A stretch of DNA of 64,000 bases, from NCBI GenBank assembly GCA_963819855.1, contig CAWFYC010000016.1, forward strand, positions 124,001-188,000. Direction: 5' to 3'. Numbering within the stretch: the first letter of the stretch is position 1; each line of letters begins with the position of its first letter. A program made the translations under genes and the position numbers. Positions 35,527 through 44,028 of the stretch are shown here, in pieces. The DNA is from JAMXLO01 sp963819855 (GTDB taxonomy: Bacteria; Pseudomonadota; Alphaproteobacteria; Acetobacterales; Acetobacteraceae). The notes beneath the pieces were generated by a model, which was not told the origin of the DNA, made no database searches, and worked only from the letters and a program-made list of their open reading frames with translations.

Positions 35527-36630
35527 CTACTTTGAGGACTTTGCCTTGACCGAGAAGTTGAATGGAACATCGAGCAGGCCCTGCTCGGGTGGCGTGAATG
35601 GCGTGTGGTCGATGTTATAGGCCCGTATTTGCACCCGAGAACGTGCCTCCGTGGCCTCATCCCTGATCACTTCCTGCGCGAGTTCCTGCCGCAGCGCGGC
35701 CTGTGCCTGCTCGAATGTGGGGACCGGCGCGGTTCGACGCGCCTCGAGCCGGAAGATGCCCCACGCGCCGTTGTTCGCGATCGGCTCGGGCGTCACTTCG
35801 CCAACGGCAAGTCTTGAGGTCGCCGCGGCGATCGGGAACGGCAACTGCTTGGGTTGCACAAAGCCGATGTCCCCGCCGCTGACGCCGCTGGGATCGATGC
35901 TCCGCTGTTTCGCGAGCGTGGCGAAATCAGCCCCCTTGGCGATGTCGGCGACGACCTGCCGCGCCTCTTCCACCGTCTTGACCGTGATGACGCTCAGGCG
36001 AGCCTCATCGACCCCGGTCTGTCCCGCGTAGCGCTGTTCGTAGCGAGCGCGAACCGCCTGGTCGGTGACCTTTGTCGCGATGGCTTTGCTTAGCAGGTCG
36101 TCCACCAGCGCCCGCTCCATGGCCCTGACCATGCGGCGACGCGTGCCCGGATCGTCATCCAGGTGCTGTCCTTGCGCCTCAACCACGAGCGCCGACAGGT
36201 TGACCAGCCCGTCCAAGAGGGTTGGATACAACAGATCGAACGGCTGCTTCTGCTGTGCATCCGGGAGTTCCCTGAAGGCGTCACCCACGGAGGACAGATA
36301 GACGTTGCGGCCCTCGACGGTGGCAACGATCTGGTCCTTGGCATCGCGCAGGGCATCGCCCGGCTGATAGAGCCGGTAGCGCGACAGGGGGTTGTCGATG
36401 TCGGATCCGGCACCGGGCATTGCCCCGCTTCCCGACAGGCTGGTTCCCGAACCGGGTGCGCCGTCACCGGGCATGGTACTGCCGGGTGTGGGATCGGCGT
36501 TGCCACGGATGATCCCGGGAGGCGGTGCGACGGCGTCCGGCTGTCCGCCGATGGCGGGCACCGTCACCGCAGCCGCCATGGCCAGCAATATGCCGGTGAT
36601 GGCCGGACGCGACGGAAAGTTCGAACTCAC
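35527..36630 (-). CDS. Secreted parvulin-type peptidyl-prolyl isomerase (SurA/PpiD-like)
   Basis: A 367-residue protein. An N-terminal signal (GILLAMAAAVTVPAIGG) is followed by a Gly/Pro-rich linker (about 30-75), a helical SurA-N-like region (about 100-200) and a parvulin domain (about 205-315; KQRSIDPSGVSGGDIGFVQP). It probably folds exported proteins in the periplasm. It lies 56 bp downstream of the PEP-CTERM gene on the same strand, so they may form one unit. Confidence 0.85.
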   Translation of the reverse strand: MSSNFPSRPAITGILLAMAAAVTVPAIGGQPDAVAPPPGIIRGNADPTPGSTMPGDGAPGSGTSLSGSGAMPGAGSDIDNPLSRYRLYQPGDALRDAKDQIVATVEGRNVYLSSVGDAFRELPDAQQKQPFDLLYPTLLDGLVNLSALVVEAQGQHLDDDPGTRRRMVRAMERALVDDLLSKAIATKVTDQAVRARYEQRYAGQTGVDEARLSVITVKTVEEARQVVADIAKGADFATLAKQRSIDPSGVSGGDIGFVQPKQLPFPIAAATSRLAVGEVTPEPIANNGAWGIFRLEARRTAPVPTFEQAQAALRQELAQEVIRDEATEARSRVQIRAYNIDHTPFTPPEQGLLDVPFNFSVKAKSSK

Positions 36631-36686
36631 GGGCTTCGCCTTGTTTGCCGGGATCTGGCTCCCGCATGCCGTGCGGGCCGCCGACG

Positions 36687-37442
36687 TTATCGGCGCTGCG
36701 GCCCCCGCAGGCTGCGTACAACACCCAGACCCGCGAGCGCAACCGCGAACAACCCGAGGGCGGCAGGCTCCGGCACCGCCGCATGAATGGCGGCGACGTT
36801 GCCATGCTTATTTGTGTGCAAGGTGTTCACTATGGCGGCGGTCACGTAGCCCGTGCCGTTGGAGACGATATTGGTGGGCGCCAGCGTCCCCGTAGCAACC
36901 GACGCAGTGAACGTCAGCGGGCCGGAGAATGAGCTTCCTGTCGTGAGGGTGTATGGGAGCGTGCCATAGCCAGTAACGCTATGGCTGCCAGCCGACGTCA
37001 GGCTTATTGCGCTGCCGTTGTTCTTGAAGTTGCCGAAGGTGACGCCGGAGACATTGATGTCGATCGCGAACACCGGCGAGCTTGTGCTCCCAGAGTCCCA
37101 GAACTCGAATGGCGAATTGAGCGACACGGTGAAATCGATGATTTTGCTGCTGCTGACGTCCTGAGTGACCTTGACGGTACCCCACGGATCCGATCCGCAA
37201 TTTCCACCGCTGCAGCCGCTGATGCTGTCAAGGGTAAAGGTGAGGGTCGCGTGCGCCGCGCTGCCAAACGCCAGGAACGCAGCGGTGACGAGGGACAGGC
37301 AGCAAGCCAGTCGCAACCACTGTCCGCCGCCCCGCTCTGCCGGTGATCTTAAAATTGCCACGTCGGGCGAAGTCCCAATGCTGTGTTTAATCTGAAGGTG
37401 ACGGCCAAATAGATACACGCAACTTCCGGGCCACACAATCAA
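36687..37442 (-). CDS. PEP-CTERM sorting-signal surface protein
   Basis: Up to 251 residues. A signal peptide (LACCLSLVTAAFLAFGSAAHA) is followed by a beta-rich domain with a CSGGNC cysteine pair and many Ser/Thr, then a C-terminal PEP-CTERM tripartite signal: VPEPAALG, a TM helix (LFAVALAGLGVV) and basic RSLRGPQRR. Such proteins are anchored or processed by an exosortase. About 50 residues precede the signal peptide in the long frame, so a shorter start (for example the GTG in DVAILRS) is likely. Protein function is unknown. Confidence 0.8.
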   Translation of the reverse strand: MIVWPGSCVYLFGRHLQIKHSIGTSPDVAILRSPAERGGGQWLRLACCLSLVTAAFLAFGSAAHATLTFTLDSISGCSGGNCGSDPWGTVKVTQDVSSSKIIDFTVSLNSPFEFWDSGSTSSPVFAIDINVSGVTFGNFKNNGSAISLTSAGSHSVTGYGTLPYTLTTGSSFSGPLTFTASVATGTLAPTNIVSNGTGYVTAAIVNTLHTNKHGNVAAIHAAVPEPAALGLFAVALAGLGVVRSLRGPQRR

Positions 37443-37600
37443 AATCGAAGCGACTGACGCTAAGTGCCTGAATCGGCTAATCTATTGCGCCGGCCCGCGC
37501 AACGGTGTGCAGCCCTCAACGGCGGAGTGTAAAGAATTCCGACTCCGGAACCTGCATAATCCCGCGCGGCTTGAGCCGAGAGTCCATATTTGTCAAAGGC

Positions 37601-37729
37601 TTACCGTTTTCCGCCTGCTGCCAAGAGCATTGATGGTTCGTAAAGGAATCCGACACCGCTGTCGGTAGCATCACCGACCACACGATAATCTGCGGGGTCA
37701 TTGGCACCAAGCAGATAGACAACCTTCAT
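37601..37729 (-). CDS. Possible 42-residue small protein
   Basis: A 43-codon frame beginning MKVVYLLGANDPADYRVV and ending in LLAAGGKR. It has an excellent ribosome site (AGGAGG ending 7 bp before the ATG) and a balanced, non-repetitive composition. It is antisense to nothing and fills the gap between the PEP-CTERM and hdaA-like genes. A longer overlapping frame (37516-37722) has no ribosome site and looks like a shadow. Not recognised as a known family. Confidence 0.5.
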   Translation of the reverse strand: MKVVYLLGANDPADYRVVGDATDSGVGFLYEPSMLLAAGGKR

Positions 37730-37897
37730 ATCGAGCCTCCTGGCCGGTGACCAGCCGGTCGGGAGCTACCTCAAGACCGTCGCACGCGGTGTTCGAAAAC
37801 GACTGGAAGCCGTTCACGGATGACAACTATCGGTTGCTCTTTGAACCTCCGGCATTGCACCTTGACGAACGGTGTCATCCAGGCCCGCAGTGTTCCG

Positions 37898-38617
37898 GTG
37901 CACCCTACCGGCCAACTGCCACTGCCGATCTTCCCAGGTCCACGCTACGCCGAGACGGACTTCCGCGAGGCGGAGTCGAACGCGGGTGCATGTGCCTGGC
38001 TGCGCCGCACCGTCGACTGGCCGAACCAGCGGCTGGCGCTGTGGGGCGAGGCGGGGCGCGGCAAGACCCATCTGCTGCATATCTGGGCGGCACGCACGCC
38101 CGCAGTGGTATGGACAGCACCATCGCTGCCCAGCTTGGCCGACCTGCCTGCCGCCGGCGTCGCACTCGACGATGCCGATGCGGTCGGCGACGAGACCACA
38201 CTGCTGCATCTGCTGAATGCCGCGGGCGAGGCTCGGCTGCCCATTCTGCTCGCTGCCCGCGCCCCACCGTCGCGCTGGGCCGTCCGGCTGCCCGATCTCG
38301 TCAGCCGTCTGCGCGCGATCACCGCGGTGGAGCTTGGGCCGCCCGAGGACACGCTGTTGCGCGCGCTGCTCGCCCGGCTGCTTGCCGATCGTCAGCTCCG
38401 CCCACCGGAGGCGCTACAGGAATGGCTGGTACGACGGCTGCCGCGCAGCGCGGCAGCGTTGCAGGAGGCCGTCGCTCGACTGGATGCCGCCGCACTCGAC
38501 CGGCATCGCAATATCACCGTGCCGTTTGCGGCCGAGGTATTGGCGGACCTGCTGGCGCCCGATGAAATTTCCGGGTCAGCGTTGCCCCCCTCGCGGGACG
38601 GCCCGGCTCTCCTGTAG
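37898..38617 (+). CDS. hdaA: DnaA-related AAA+ protein (HdaA-like)
   Basis: About 239 residues from a GTG at 37898 (HPTGQLPLPIFPGPRYAETDF); a longer frame begins at 37820. It has DnaA-type Walker A GEAGRGKT (residues 50-57), an acidic Walker B-like LDDADAVGDE, and a helical lid, but no DNA-binding domain IV. The N-terminal QLPLP resembles the beta-clamp-binding motif of Hda. Hda promotes ATP hydrolysis by DnaA after initiation (RIDA). It lies 9 bp upstream of ppk, a frequent alphaproteobacterial order. Confidence 0.82.
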   Translation: MHPTGQLPLPIFPGPRYAETDFREAESNAGACAWLRRTVDWPNQRLALWGEAGRGKTHLLHIWAARTPAVVWTAPSLPSLADLPAAGVALDDADAVGDETTLLHLLNAAGEARLPILLAARAPPSRWAVRLPDLVSRLRAITAVELGPPEDTLLRALLARLLADRQLRPPEALQEWLVRRLPRSAAALQEAVARLDAAALDRHRNITVPFAAEVLADLLAPDEISGSALPPSRDGPALL

Positions 38618-38626
38618 GATCGTCAC

Positions 38627-40867
38627 ATGAACAAATCACAGGCTCGGGACGCGCTGGCACGCGGCAACGGCGCGGTGGATGTGCTCGACCGGCCAGCCGA
38701 ACCGCCGCGCCCCGAAGCGCCCAGTATCGGGCCGGACAGTCCCGAGCGGTTCATCAACCGGGAGCTGTCCTGGCTCGACCTCAACCACCGCGTGGTCGAG
38801 GAGGCGGAGAACCCACGCCACCCCCTGCTGGAACGCCTGCGCTTCGTCTCGATCAGCGCGTCCATCCTGGACGAGTTCTATTCGGTCCGCGTCGCCGGCC
38901 TGATCGGCCAGGCGAAGGCTGGCGTCACCGCGGTGTCGCCCGACGGCCGCACGCCGGCACAGCAGCTTGCTGCGATCAAGCTCCGCGCCGAGTCGCTGCT
39001 GGCGGAACAGCAGCGGGTATGGCGTGAACTGCGCGGCCTGCTGCGCGAGGCCGGCATCGAGGTGTGCGAGACCGAGGAACTCTCCGCCGACGACGTGAAG
39101 TGGCTGGATGCATGGTTCATGGAGCGGGTGTTCCCGGTGCTGACCCCGCTGGCGATCGACCCGGCGCATCCGTTCCCGTTCATCCCCAACATGGGCCTGG
39201 TGATGGCTCTGCTGCTGCTGCGCGAGGAGGATGGGCTGAGCATGCGGGCGCTGGTGCCGCTGCCCAGTCAGGTGGACCGGTTCATCCGGCTGCCGGGTGC
39301 GCTGGGCGAGCCGATCCGCTTCGTGATTCTCGATGACCTGATCGGGCTCTTCCTCGACCGGCTGTTCCCCGGCTTCCGCATCACCGGGCAAGGTGCGTTC
39401 CGTCTGATCCGCGACACCGACGTGGAATTCGAGGAAGAGGCCGAGGACCTGGTCCGCTCGTACGAGACGGCGCTGAAGCGCCGGCGGCGCGGGGTCGCGA
39501 TTCATCTCGGCATCGATGCCAGCATGCCCGAGGAACTGCGTGTGCTGGTCGCCGCCGAAACCGGCGCCACCCCGGACGAAACGCATATCGCCGATGGTAT
39601 CCTCGGTGTGGTCGATCTGCGGCAACTGATCGTCGACGATCGCCCCGACCTGCTGTTCCCACCCTACACGCCGCGCTTCCCCGAGCGCATCCGCGACTTC
39701 GGCGGCGACTGCTTTGCGGCGATCCGGGCGAAGGACATCATCGTCCACCATCCGTTCGAGAGCTTCGACGTGGTGGTGCAGTTCCTGCGCCAGGCCGCGC
39801 AGGACCCCAATGTGGTCGCCGTGAAGCAGACGCTGTACCGCACCAGCCGCGACTCGCCGATCGTGAAGGCGCTGATCGAGGCGGCAGAGGCGGGAAAATT
39901 CGTCACCGCCGTGGTGGAGTTGCGCGCGCGCTTCGATGAGGAGATGAACATCCGCCTGGCGCGCACGCTGGAGGCGGCCGGCGTGCAGGTGGTGTACGGC
40001 TTCGCCGAACTGAAGACGCATGCGAAACTGTCGCTGGTGGTGCGGCGCGAGGGCACCGGCGTGCGCTCCTACGCGCATTTCGGCACCGGCAACTACCATC
40101 CGATCACCGCGCGTAGCTACACCGACCTGTCGTTCTTCACCACCGATCCGGACCTGACGCGCGACGCCGCCCGGCTGTTCAACTACATGACCGGCTATGC
40201 GCGCCCCGAGCTGATGGATGCCCTGGCGTTCAGCCCGCTGACCACGCGGAGCGTGCTGACCGAGCTGATCCGCCGCGAGATCGCCTTCGCGCACGCCGGC
40301 AAGCCGGCCGGCATCTGGCTCAAGCTGAATTCGCTGGTCGATGAGACGCTGATCGATCTGCTGTACGAAGCCTCGTGCGCCGGCGTGAAGGTGATGGGCG
40401 TGGTGCGCGGCATCTGCTGCCTGCGCCCTGGCGTGCCAGGCCTTTCGGAGCACATCCGCATCAAGTCCATCGTCGGGCGCTTCCTGGAGCACAGCCGCAT
40501 CTGCGTGTTCGGCAACGGCCATCCGCTGCCGAGTCGGCATGCTCGCGTCTATATCAGTTCGGCCGACTGGATGGTGCGCAACATGGACTGGCGTGTGGAG
40601 ACACTGGTGCCGATCCACAACCCGACGGTACACGCGCAGGTGCTGGATCAGATCATGGTGGTCAATCTGAAGGACTCGATGCAGTCCTGGGAACTGCGCG
40701 GCGATGGCGTCTGGCGGCGCGTCGCACCGGGCAAGAAGCCGATCTCCGCTCACCATTACTTCATGACCAATCCGTCACTCTCCGGTCGTGGCTCGGCGTT
40801 GCATGGATCGGCGATCGCCGCGTCGCTTGGCAACCACCGCCGCCCGGACCGCGTGAACCAGGACTGA
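38627..40867 (+). CDS. ppk: Polyphosphate kinase 1
   Basis: A 746-residue PPK1, making polyphosphate from ATP. The N-terminal FINRELSWLDLNHRVVEEAE block, the catalytic phospho-histidine H465 in ELKTHAKLSLVVRR, HFGTGNYHPITARSYTD and RHARVYISSADWMVRNMD are all present. It is slightly longer than the E. coli enzyme (688), with an extra N-terminal ~30 residues. It lies between hdaA and ppx, which opposes it; the three genes have gaps of 9 and 4 bp and are likely one transcript. Confidence 0.95.
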   Translation: MNKSQARDALARGNGAVDVLDRPAEPPRPEAPSIGPDSPERFINRELSWLDLNHRVVEEAENPRHPLLERLRFVSISASILDEFYSVRVAGLIGQAKAGVTAVSPDGRTPAQQLAAIKLRAESLLAEQQRVWRELRGLLREAGIEVCETEELSADDVKWLDAWFMERVFPVLTPLAIDPAHPFPFIPNMGLVMALLLLREEDGLSMRALVPLPSQVDRFIRLPGALGEPIRFVILDDLIGLFLDRLFPGFRITGQGAFRLIRDTDVEFEEEAEDLVRSYETALKRRRRGVAIHLGIDASMPEELRVLVAAETGATPDETHIADGILGVVDLRQLIVDDRPDLLFPPYTPRFPERIRDFGGDCFAAIRAKDIIVHHPFESFDVVVQFLRQAAQDPNVVAVKQTLYRTSRDSPIVKALIEAAEAGKFVTAVVELRARFDEEMNIRLARTLEAAGVQVVYGFAELKTHAKLSLVVRREGTGVRSYAHFGTGNYHPITARSYTDLSFFTTDPDLTRDAARLFNYMTGYARPELMDALAFSPLTTRSVLTELIRREIAFAHAGKPAGIWLKLNSLVDETLIDLLYEASCAGVKVMGVVRGICCLRPGVPGLSEHIRIKSIVGRFLEHSRICVFGNGHPLPSRHARVYISSADWMVRNMDWRVETLVPIHNPTVHAQVLDQIMVVNLKDSMQSWELRGDGVWRRVAPGKKPISAHHYFMTNPSLSGRGSALHGSAIAASLGNHRRPDRVNQD

Positions 40868-40871
40868 TTGC

Positions 40872-42377
40872 ATGCCGTTCAAACCGCCTGTCGATGCGCC
40901 CCGCTGCGCTGTGGTCGATCTCGGATCGAACTCGGTGCGGCTGGTGGTCTACGAGGGGCATCGCCGCAACCCGGTGGCGATCTTCAACGAGAAGGCCGTG
41001 CTGCGGCTGGGCCGTGGCCTGCAGGCGACCGGGCGGCTGAACGAAGAGGGCATGGGTCAGGCGTTGACGGTGCTGCACCGTTATTACGCCGTGGCGCGCG
41101 CGATGGGCGCGGAGCCGTTCGAGGTCCTCGCCACCGCCGCGGTGCGCGATGCGCGCAACGGCACGGATTTCGTCGCTGGGTTGCGGTCACGACTGCCTGG
41201 CGTGGCGATCCGCATTCTGTCCGGTGTGCAGGAGGCAGAATTCTCGGCGATGGGTGTGCTGTGCGGCATCCCGACCGCGGACGGCATCCTGGCCGACATC
41301 GGCGGGGGATCACTGGAACTGGTGCGGCTCGATCGCGGCGCGCGCGGCGTGTCGCATACGCTGGGCCTCGGCGCGATCCGGCTGGCGGAGCGCGCCGGCG
41401 GCGACCCGGTGCGTGCACGTGCGATCGCCGAGGCCGACCTGGCACTGGTGCCGTGGCTGGCCGAGGGCGCCAATCGCGATCTGTACCTGGTGGGTGGCGC
41501 GTGGCGCGCGCTGGCCCGCATCCACATGGCGCAGACCGGCTATCCATTGCAGATGGTGCATCACTACACGATCGGCCGGGAGGAGGCGCGCGACCTGACC
41601 GGGGTGATCGCCGGAGCCGGCCGCCGGGCGCTGGAGCGGCTGCCGGGACTGTCGCGGCGGCGGATCGACGATTTGCCGTATGCCGCGGTGGTGTTGCGCC
41701 GTGTGCTGCGTGCGACCGGCGTGCGGCGCGTGGTGTTCAGCGCGAGCGGCCTGCGCGAGGGCTGGTTCATGCAGCGCATGCCCGAGGCGATCCGCGGCGA
41801 GGACCCGCTGCTGGCGGCGGGCAGGGAACTGGCCGCGCGGCTGGGCCGTGATCCGAACCTGCCGCCGGCCCTGATGGCCTGGACCGATCCGCTGTTCCCG
41901 GCCGAGGTCGGCGAGGCGCGGCGGCTGCGCGAGGCGGCGTGCTGGATGTCCGACATCGGCAGTCACGATCATCCGGAGTTCCGTGCCGAACAGGCATTTC
42001 TGCGGGTGCTGCGGCAGCCGGGGATCGGACTCGACCACCATGCGCGGGCGTTTCTCGCGATGGCGACCGCCGAGCGTTACGAAGTGGACACCGACGCGCC
42101 GTTCCTGCGCCCCGCTCGGCTGCTGCTGGACGTATCCAGCACGCATCGGGCCGAGGTGCTCGGCGTGGCCTTGCGGCTGGCCTACACGCTGTCGGCAGGC
42201 ACACCGGATCTGCTGGCGGGAACCGGGCTGCGGCTGTCGGGCAGCCGGCTGATCCTGCGCCTGGAAGAGGACAGCGGGGTGTTCGCCGGCGAAAGCGTGA
42301 TGCGCCGGCTGGACCGCCTGGCGCAGGCGGTTGGTCTCGAGGCCGCCACCGAGGCGGCACGCGAACGGGCGGCGTGA
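40872..42377 (+). CDS. ppx: Exopolyphosphatase/guanosine pentaphosphatase (Ppx/GppA)
   Basis: A 501-residue enzyme with the ASKHA-fold phosphate loops DLGSNSVRLVVYEG (residues 17-30) and ILADIGGGSLELV (about 138-150), the TAAVRDARNG motif, and a C-terminal HD-like helical domain. It removes phosphate from polyphosphate ends. It overlaps the next gene (GTG at 42374). Confidence 0.93.
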   Translation: MPFKPPVDAPRCAVVDLGSNSVRLVVYEGHRRNPVAIFNEKAVLRLGRGLQATGRLNEEGMGQALTVLHRYYAVARAMGAEPFEVLATAAVRDARNGTDFVAGLRSRLPGVAIRILSGVQEAEFSAMGVLCGIPTADGILADIGGGSLELVRLDRGARGVSHTLGLGAIRLAERAGGDPVRARAIAEADLALVPWLAEGANRDLYLVGGAWRALARIHMAQTGYPLQMVHHYTIGREEARDLTGVIAGAGRRALERLPGLSRRRIDDLPYAAVVLRRVLRATGVRRVVFSASGLREGWFMQRMPEAIRGEDPLLAAGRELAARLGRDPNLPPALMAWTDPLFPAEVGEARRLREAACWMSDIGSHDHPEFRAEQAFLRVLRQPGIGLDHHARAFLAMATAERYEVDTDAPFLRPARLLLDVSSTHRAEVLGVALRLAYTLSAGTPDLLAGTGLRLSGSRLILRLEEDSGVFAGESVMRRLDRLAQAVGLEAATEAARERAA

Positions 42378-42817
42378 TCCGGCCGGCGCGTCCAGACGAT
42401 ACTGCCGCCGTGCGCGATGTCGTGCACGCCGGCTACCGCCACTACATCGATCGCATCGGCAAGCCACCTGGTCCGATGTTGGACGACTACGCGCAGCGCA
42501 TCGCCAACGGCCAGACCTGGGTGCTGGACGACGCCGGCCGCATCGTCGGCATTCTGGTGCTCGAACAACGCGCGGACGGCTTCCTGCTCGACAACATCGC
42601 CGTGTTGCCTGAGTGCCAGGGCAAGGGCCACGGCCGCGTTTTGATCGAATTCGCCGAAGCCGAGGCGCGCCGGCGCGGGTTCCAGGAAATCCACCTCTAC
42701 ACGCATGCGCTGATGGTGGAGAACATCGCGCTGTATCGCCGCATTGGCTTCGTCGAGACACGCCGCGTCAGCGAGCAGGGCTATGACCGGGTCTACATGA
42801 CGAAACGACTGCCATAG
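42374..42817 (+). CDS. GNAT-family N-acetyltransferase
   Basis: A 147-residue acetyltransferase starting at a GTG inside the ppx stop (GTGA at 42374-42377). The acetyl-CoA loop is in IAVLPECQGKGHGRVLI (about residues 75-91), and the C-terminal strand is ENIALYRRIGFVETRR. A longer frame from 41939 is the shadow of ppx. The substrate is unknown; coupling to ppx suggests co-expression. Confidence 0.85.
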   Translation: MIRPARPDDTAAVRDVVHAGYRHYIDRIGKPPGPMLDDYAQRIANGQTWVLDDAGRIVGILVLEQRADGFLLDNIAVLPECQGKGHGRVLIEFAEAEARRRGFQEIHLYTHALMVENIALYRRIGFVETRRVSEQGYDRVYMTKRLP

Positions 42818-42828
42818 GGAAGCATCAC

Positions 42829-43467
42829 ATGCCCGCAATCGAGATCATCGGCGCCCCGCAAAGCAACTTCGTGCGGACCGTGCGCATCGCCTGCATGGAG
42901 AAGGGCGTGCCGTACACGCTGACTCCGGCGCGGCCGCACACACCGGAGGTCGATGCCATCCATCCGTTGGGCAAGATCCCCGTGATGCGTCACGGCGACC
43001 TCGCGCTGTGCGAGTCCAAGGCGATCGGCAGCTATATCGACACCGCGTTCGACGGCCCGCCGCTGATCCCGCGCGATCCGGTCGGCGCGGCGCGCACCGA
43101 GCAATGGATCTCGCTGATCAACACGGCAATCGATCCGTTGCTCATGCGGCAGTATCTGGCAGCGTATTTCTTCTCCGGCCTGCCCGACGGCGCACCGGAC
43201 CGCGCGAAGATCGACGCGGTGCTGCCGAAGCTGCGCGAAATGTTCGCGCTGCTGGATCGCGAACTCGGCAAGCGTGCGTACCTCGCCGGCGATAGCTTCA
43301 CGCTGGCCGATGCTTTCCTGCTGCCGGTGATCCACTACATGCGCCTGATGCCGGAAAGCGGCGAGTTGGTGCAGGCATCACCGAACGTCGCGGCATGGTT
43401 CGATCGCGTCGTTACGCGGCCGAGCGGAAAGGAGACCGAGCCGCCGCCGATGCCTGGTCGCGGCTGA
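42829..43467 (+). CDS. Glutathione S-transferase family protein
   Basis: A 212-residue GST. The thioredoxin-fold N-terminus has SNFVRTVRIACMEKG (the catalytic Ser/Cys region, S12), PLGKIPVM with the cis-Pro, and the glutathione-binding CESKAIGSYI. The helical C-terminal domain contains LAGDSFTLADAFLLP. It conjugates or reduces unknown electrophiles with glutathione. It lies 11 bp after the GNAT gene. Confidence 0.9.
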   Translation: MPAIEIIGAPQSNFVRTVRIACMEKGVPYTLTPARPHTPEVDAIHPLGKIPVMRHGDLALCESKAIGSYIDTAFDGPPLIPRDPVGAARTEQWISLINTAIDPLLMRQYLAAYFFSGLPDGAPDRAKIDAVLPKLREMFALLDRELGKRAYLAGDSFTLADAFLLPVIHYMRLMPESGELVQASPNVAAWFDRVVTRPSGKETEPPPMPGRG

Positions 43468-43494
43468 GCCGGGGGCGGCATGACAGCAGCGTGA

Positions 43495-43519
43495 CGGTCG
43501 GCGGTCGCGTCGCCGACCG
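43495..43519 (+). terminator. Stem-loop after the GST gene
   Basis: A perfect 9 bp stem CGGTCGGCG / CGCCGACCG with a 7 nt loop lies 28 bp after the GST stop. No U-tract follows, so it is a weak candidate for an intrinsic terminator of the hdaA-ppk-ppx-GNAT-GST run. Confidence 0.4.
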
Positions 43520-43740
43520 CCCAGGCTGCCCCTGATTTCATGTTGCCGGCGTAAGTATCGCACGCTGGCGACGTATCGCTATGCAATGAAGCGTGCGAAT
43601 TCGGTTACGTTGTGACATGCCATTCGCGCACGCTCACGCCGCATGACTGCCGGCAATTGTGCGGGTCTGTGGAATTGGCGGCGGCGCGCCACGTTTTGAA
43701 CGGCGCTCGTCGCCGTCCTACACAACTATTACGGAGATAA

Positions 43741-43998
43741 ATGATGAAACGCAGTCTTTTGGCCGCTGCGGCTGCACTGGTCGTATCGTCTGGTGCAGCC
43801 TTGGCAGCCGGCGCACCGCAGTATCAACAGCCGGCGCCGAACGGCTATTCCGGCGGTTACGTGTTTCCCGAGTATGGCACGCCGCCGGACGAGCAACCGA
43901 TGGCGCAGCAGCCAGGCAGTATTGGCCGTTTGCGGCTCTCGCATCTGTTTCTGTATCCGCCGGCCGAAAACAATGATTCCGGCGATAACGGTAGCTGA
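43741..43998 (+). CDS. Small secreted Pro/Gly/Tyr-rich protein
   Basis: An 85-residue protein (a second ATG lies one codon later). A clear signal peptide (LLAAAAALVVSSGAALA) leads to a ~60-residue mature part rich in Pro, Gly, Gln and Tyr, with no cysteine. GGAG lies 6-7 bp upstream. It stands alone behind a 270 bp gap that has room for its promoter. Function unknown. Confidence 0.75.
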   Translation: MMKRSLLAAAAALVVSSGAALAAGAPQYQQPAPNGYSGGYVFPEYGTPPDEQPMAQQPGSIGRLRLSHLFLYPPAENNDSGDNGS

Positions 43999-44005
43999 CG
44001 AAGCA

Positions 44006-44028
44006 GGGGCCGGTTACTCGCCGGCCCC
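44006..44028. terminator. Convergent-gene stem-loop terminator
   Basis: GGGGCCGG / CCGGCCCC with a 7 nt loop sits exactly between the stop of the small secreted gene (43998) and the stop of the convergent CapA-like gene (44014), and overlaps the latter stop codon. A perfect 8 bp G+C stem in this place is a good two-way terminator. Confidence 0.65.

Noticed and set aside
37516..37722. 68-codon minus-strand ORF
   Set aside because: No ribosome site, and it overlaps a better-supported 42-codon frame with AGGAGG.
38636..40756. 706-codon minus-strand frame opposite ppk
   Set aside because: ppk is unambiguous; the antisense frame is His/Gln/Arg-rich.
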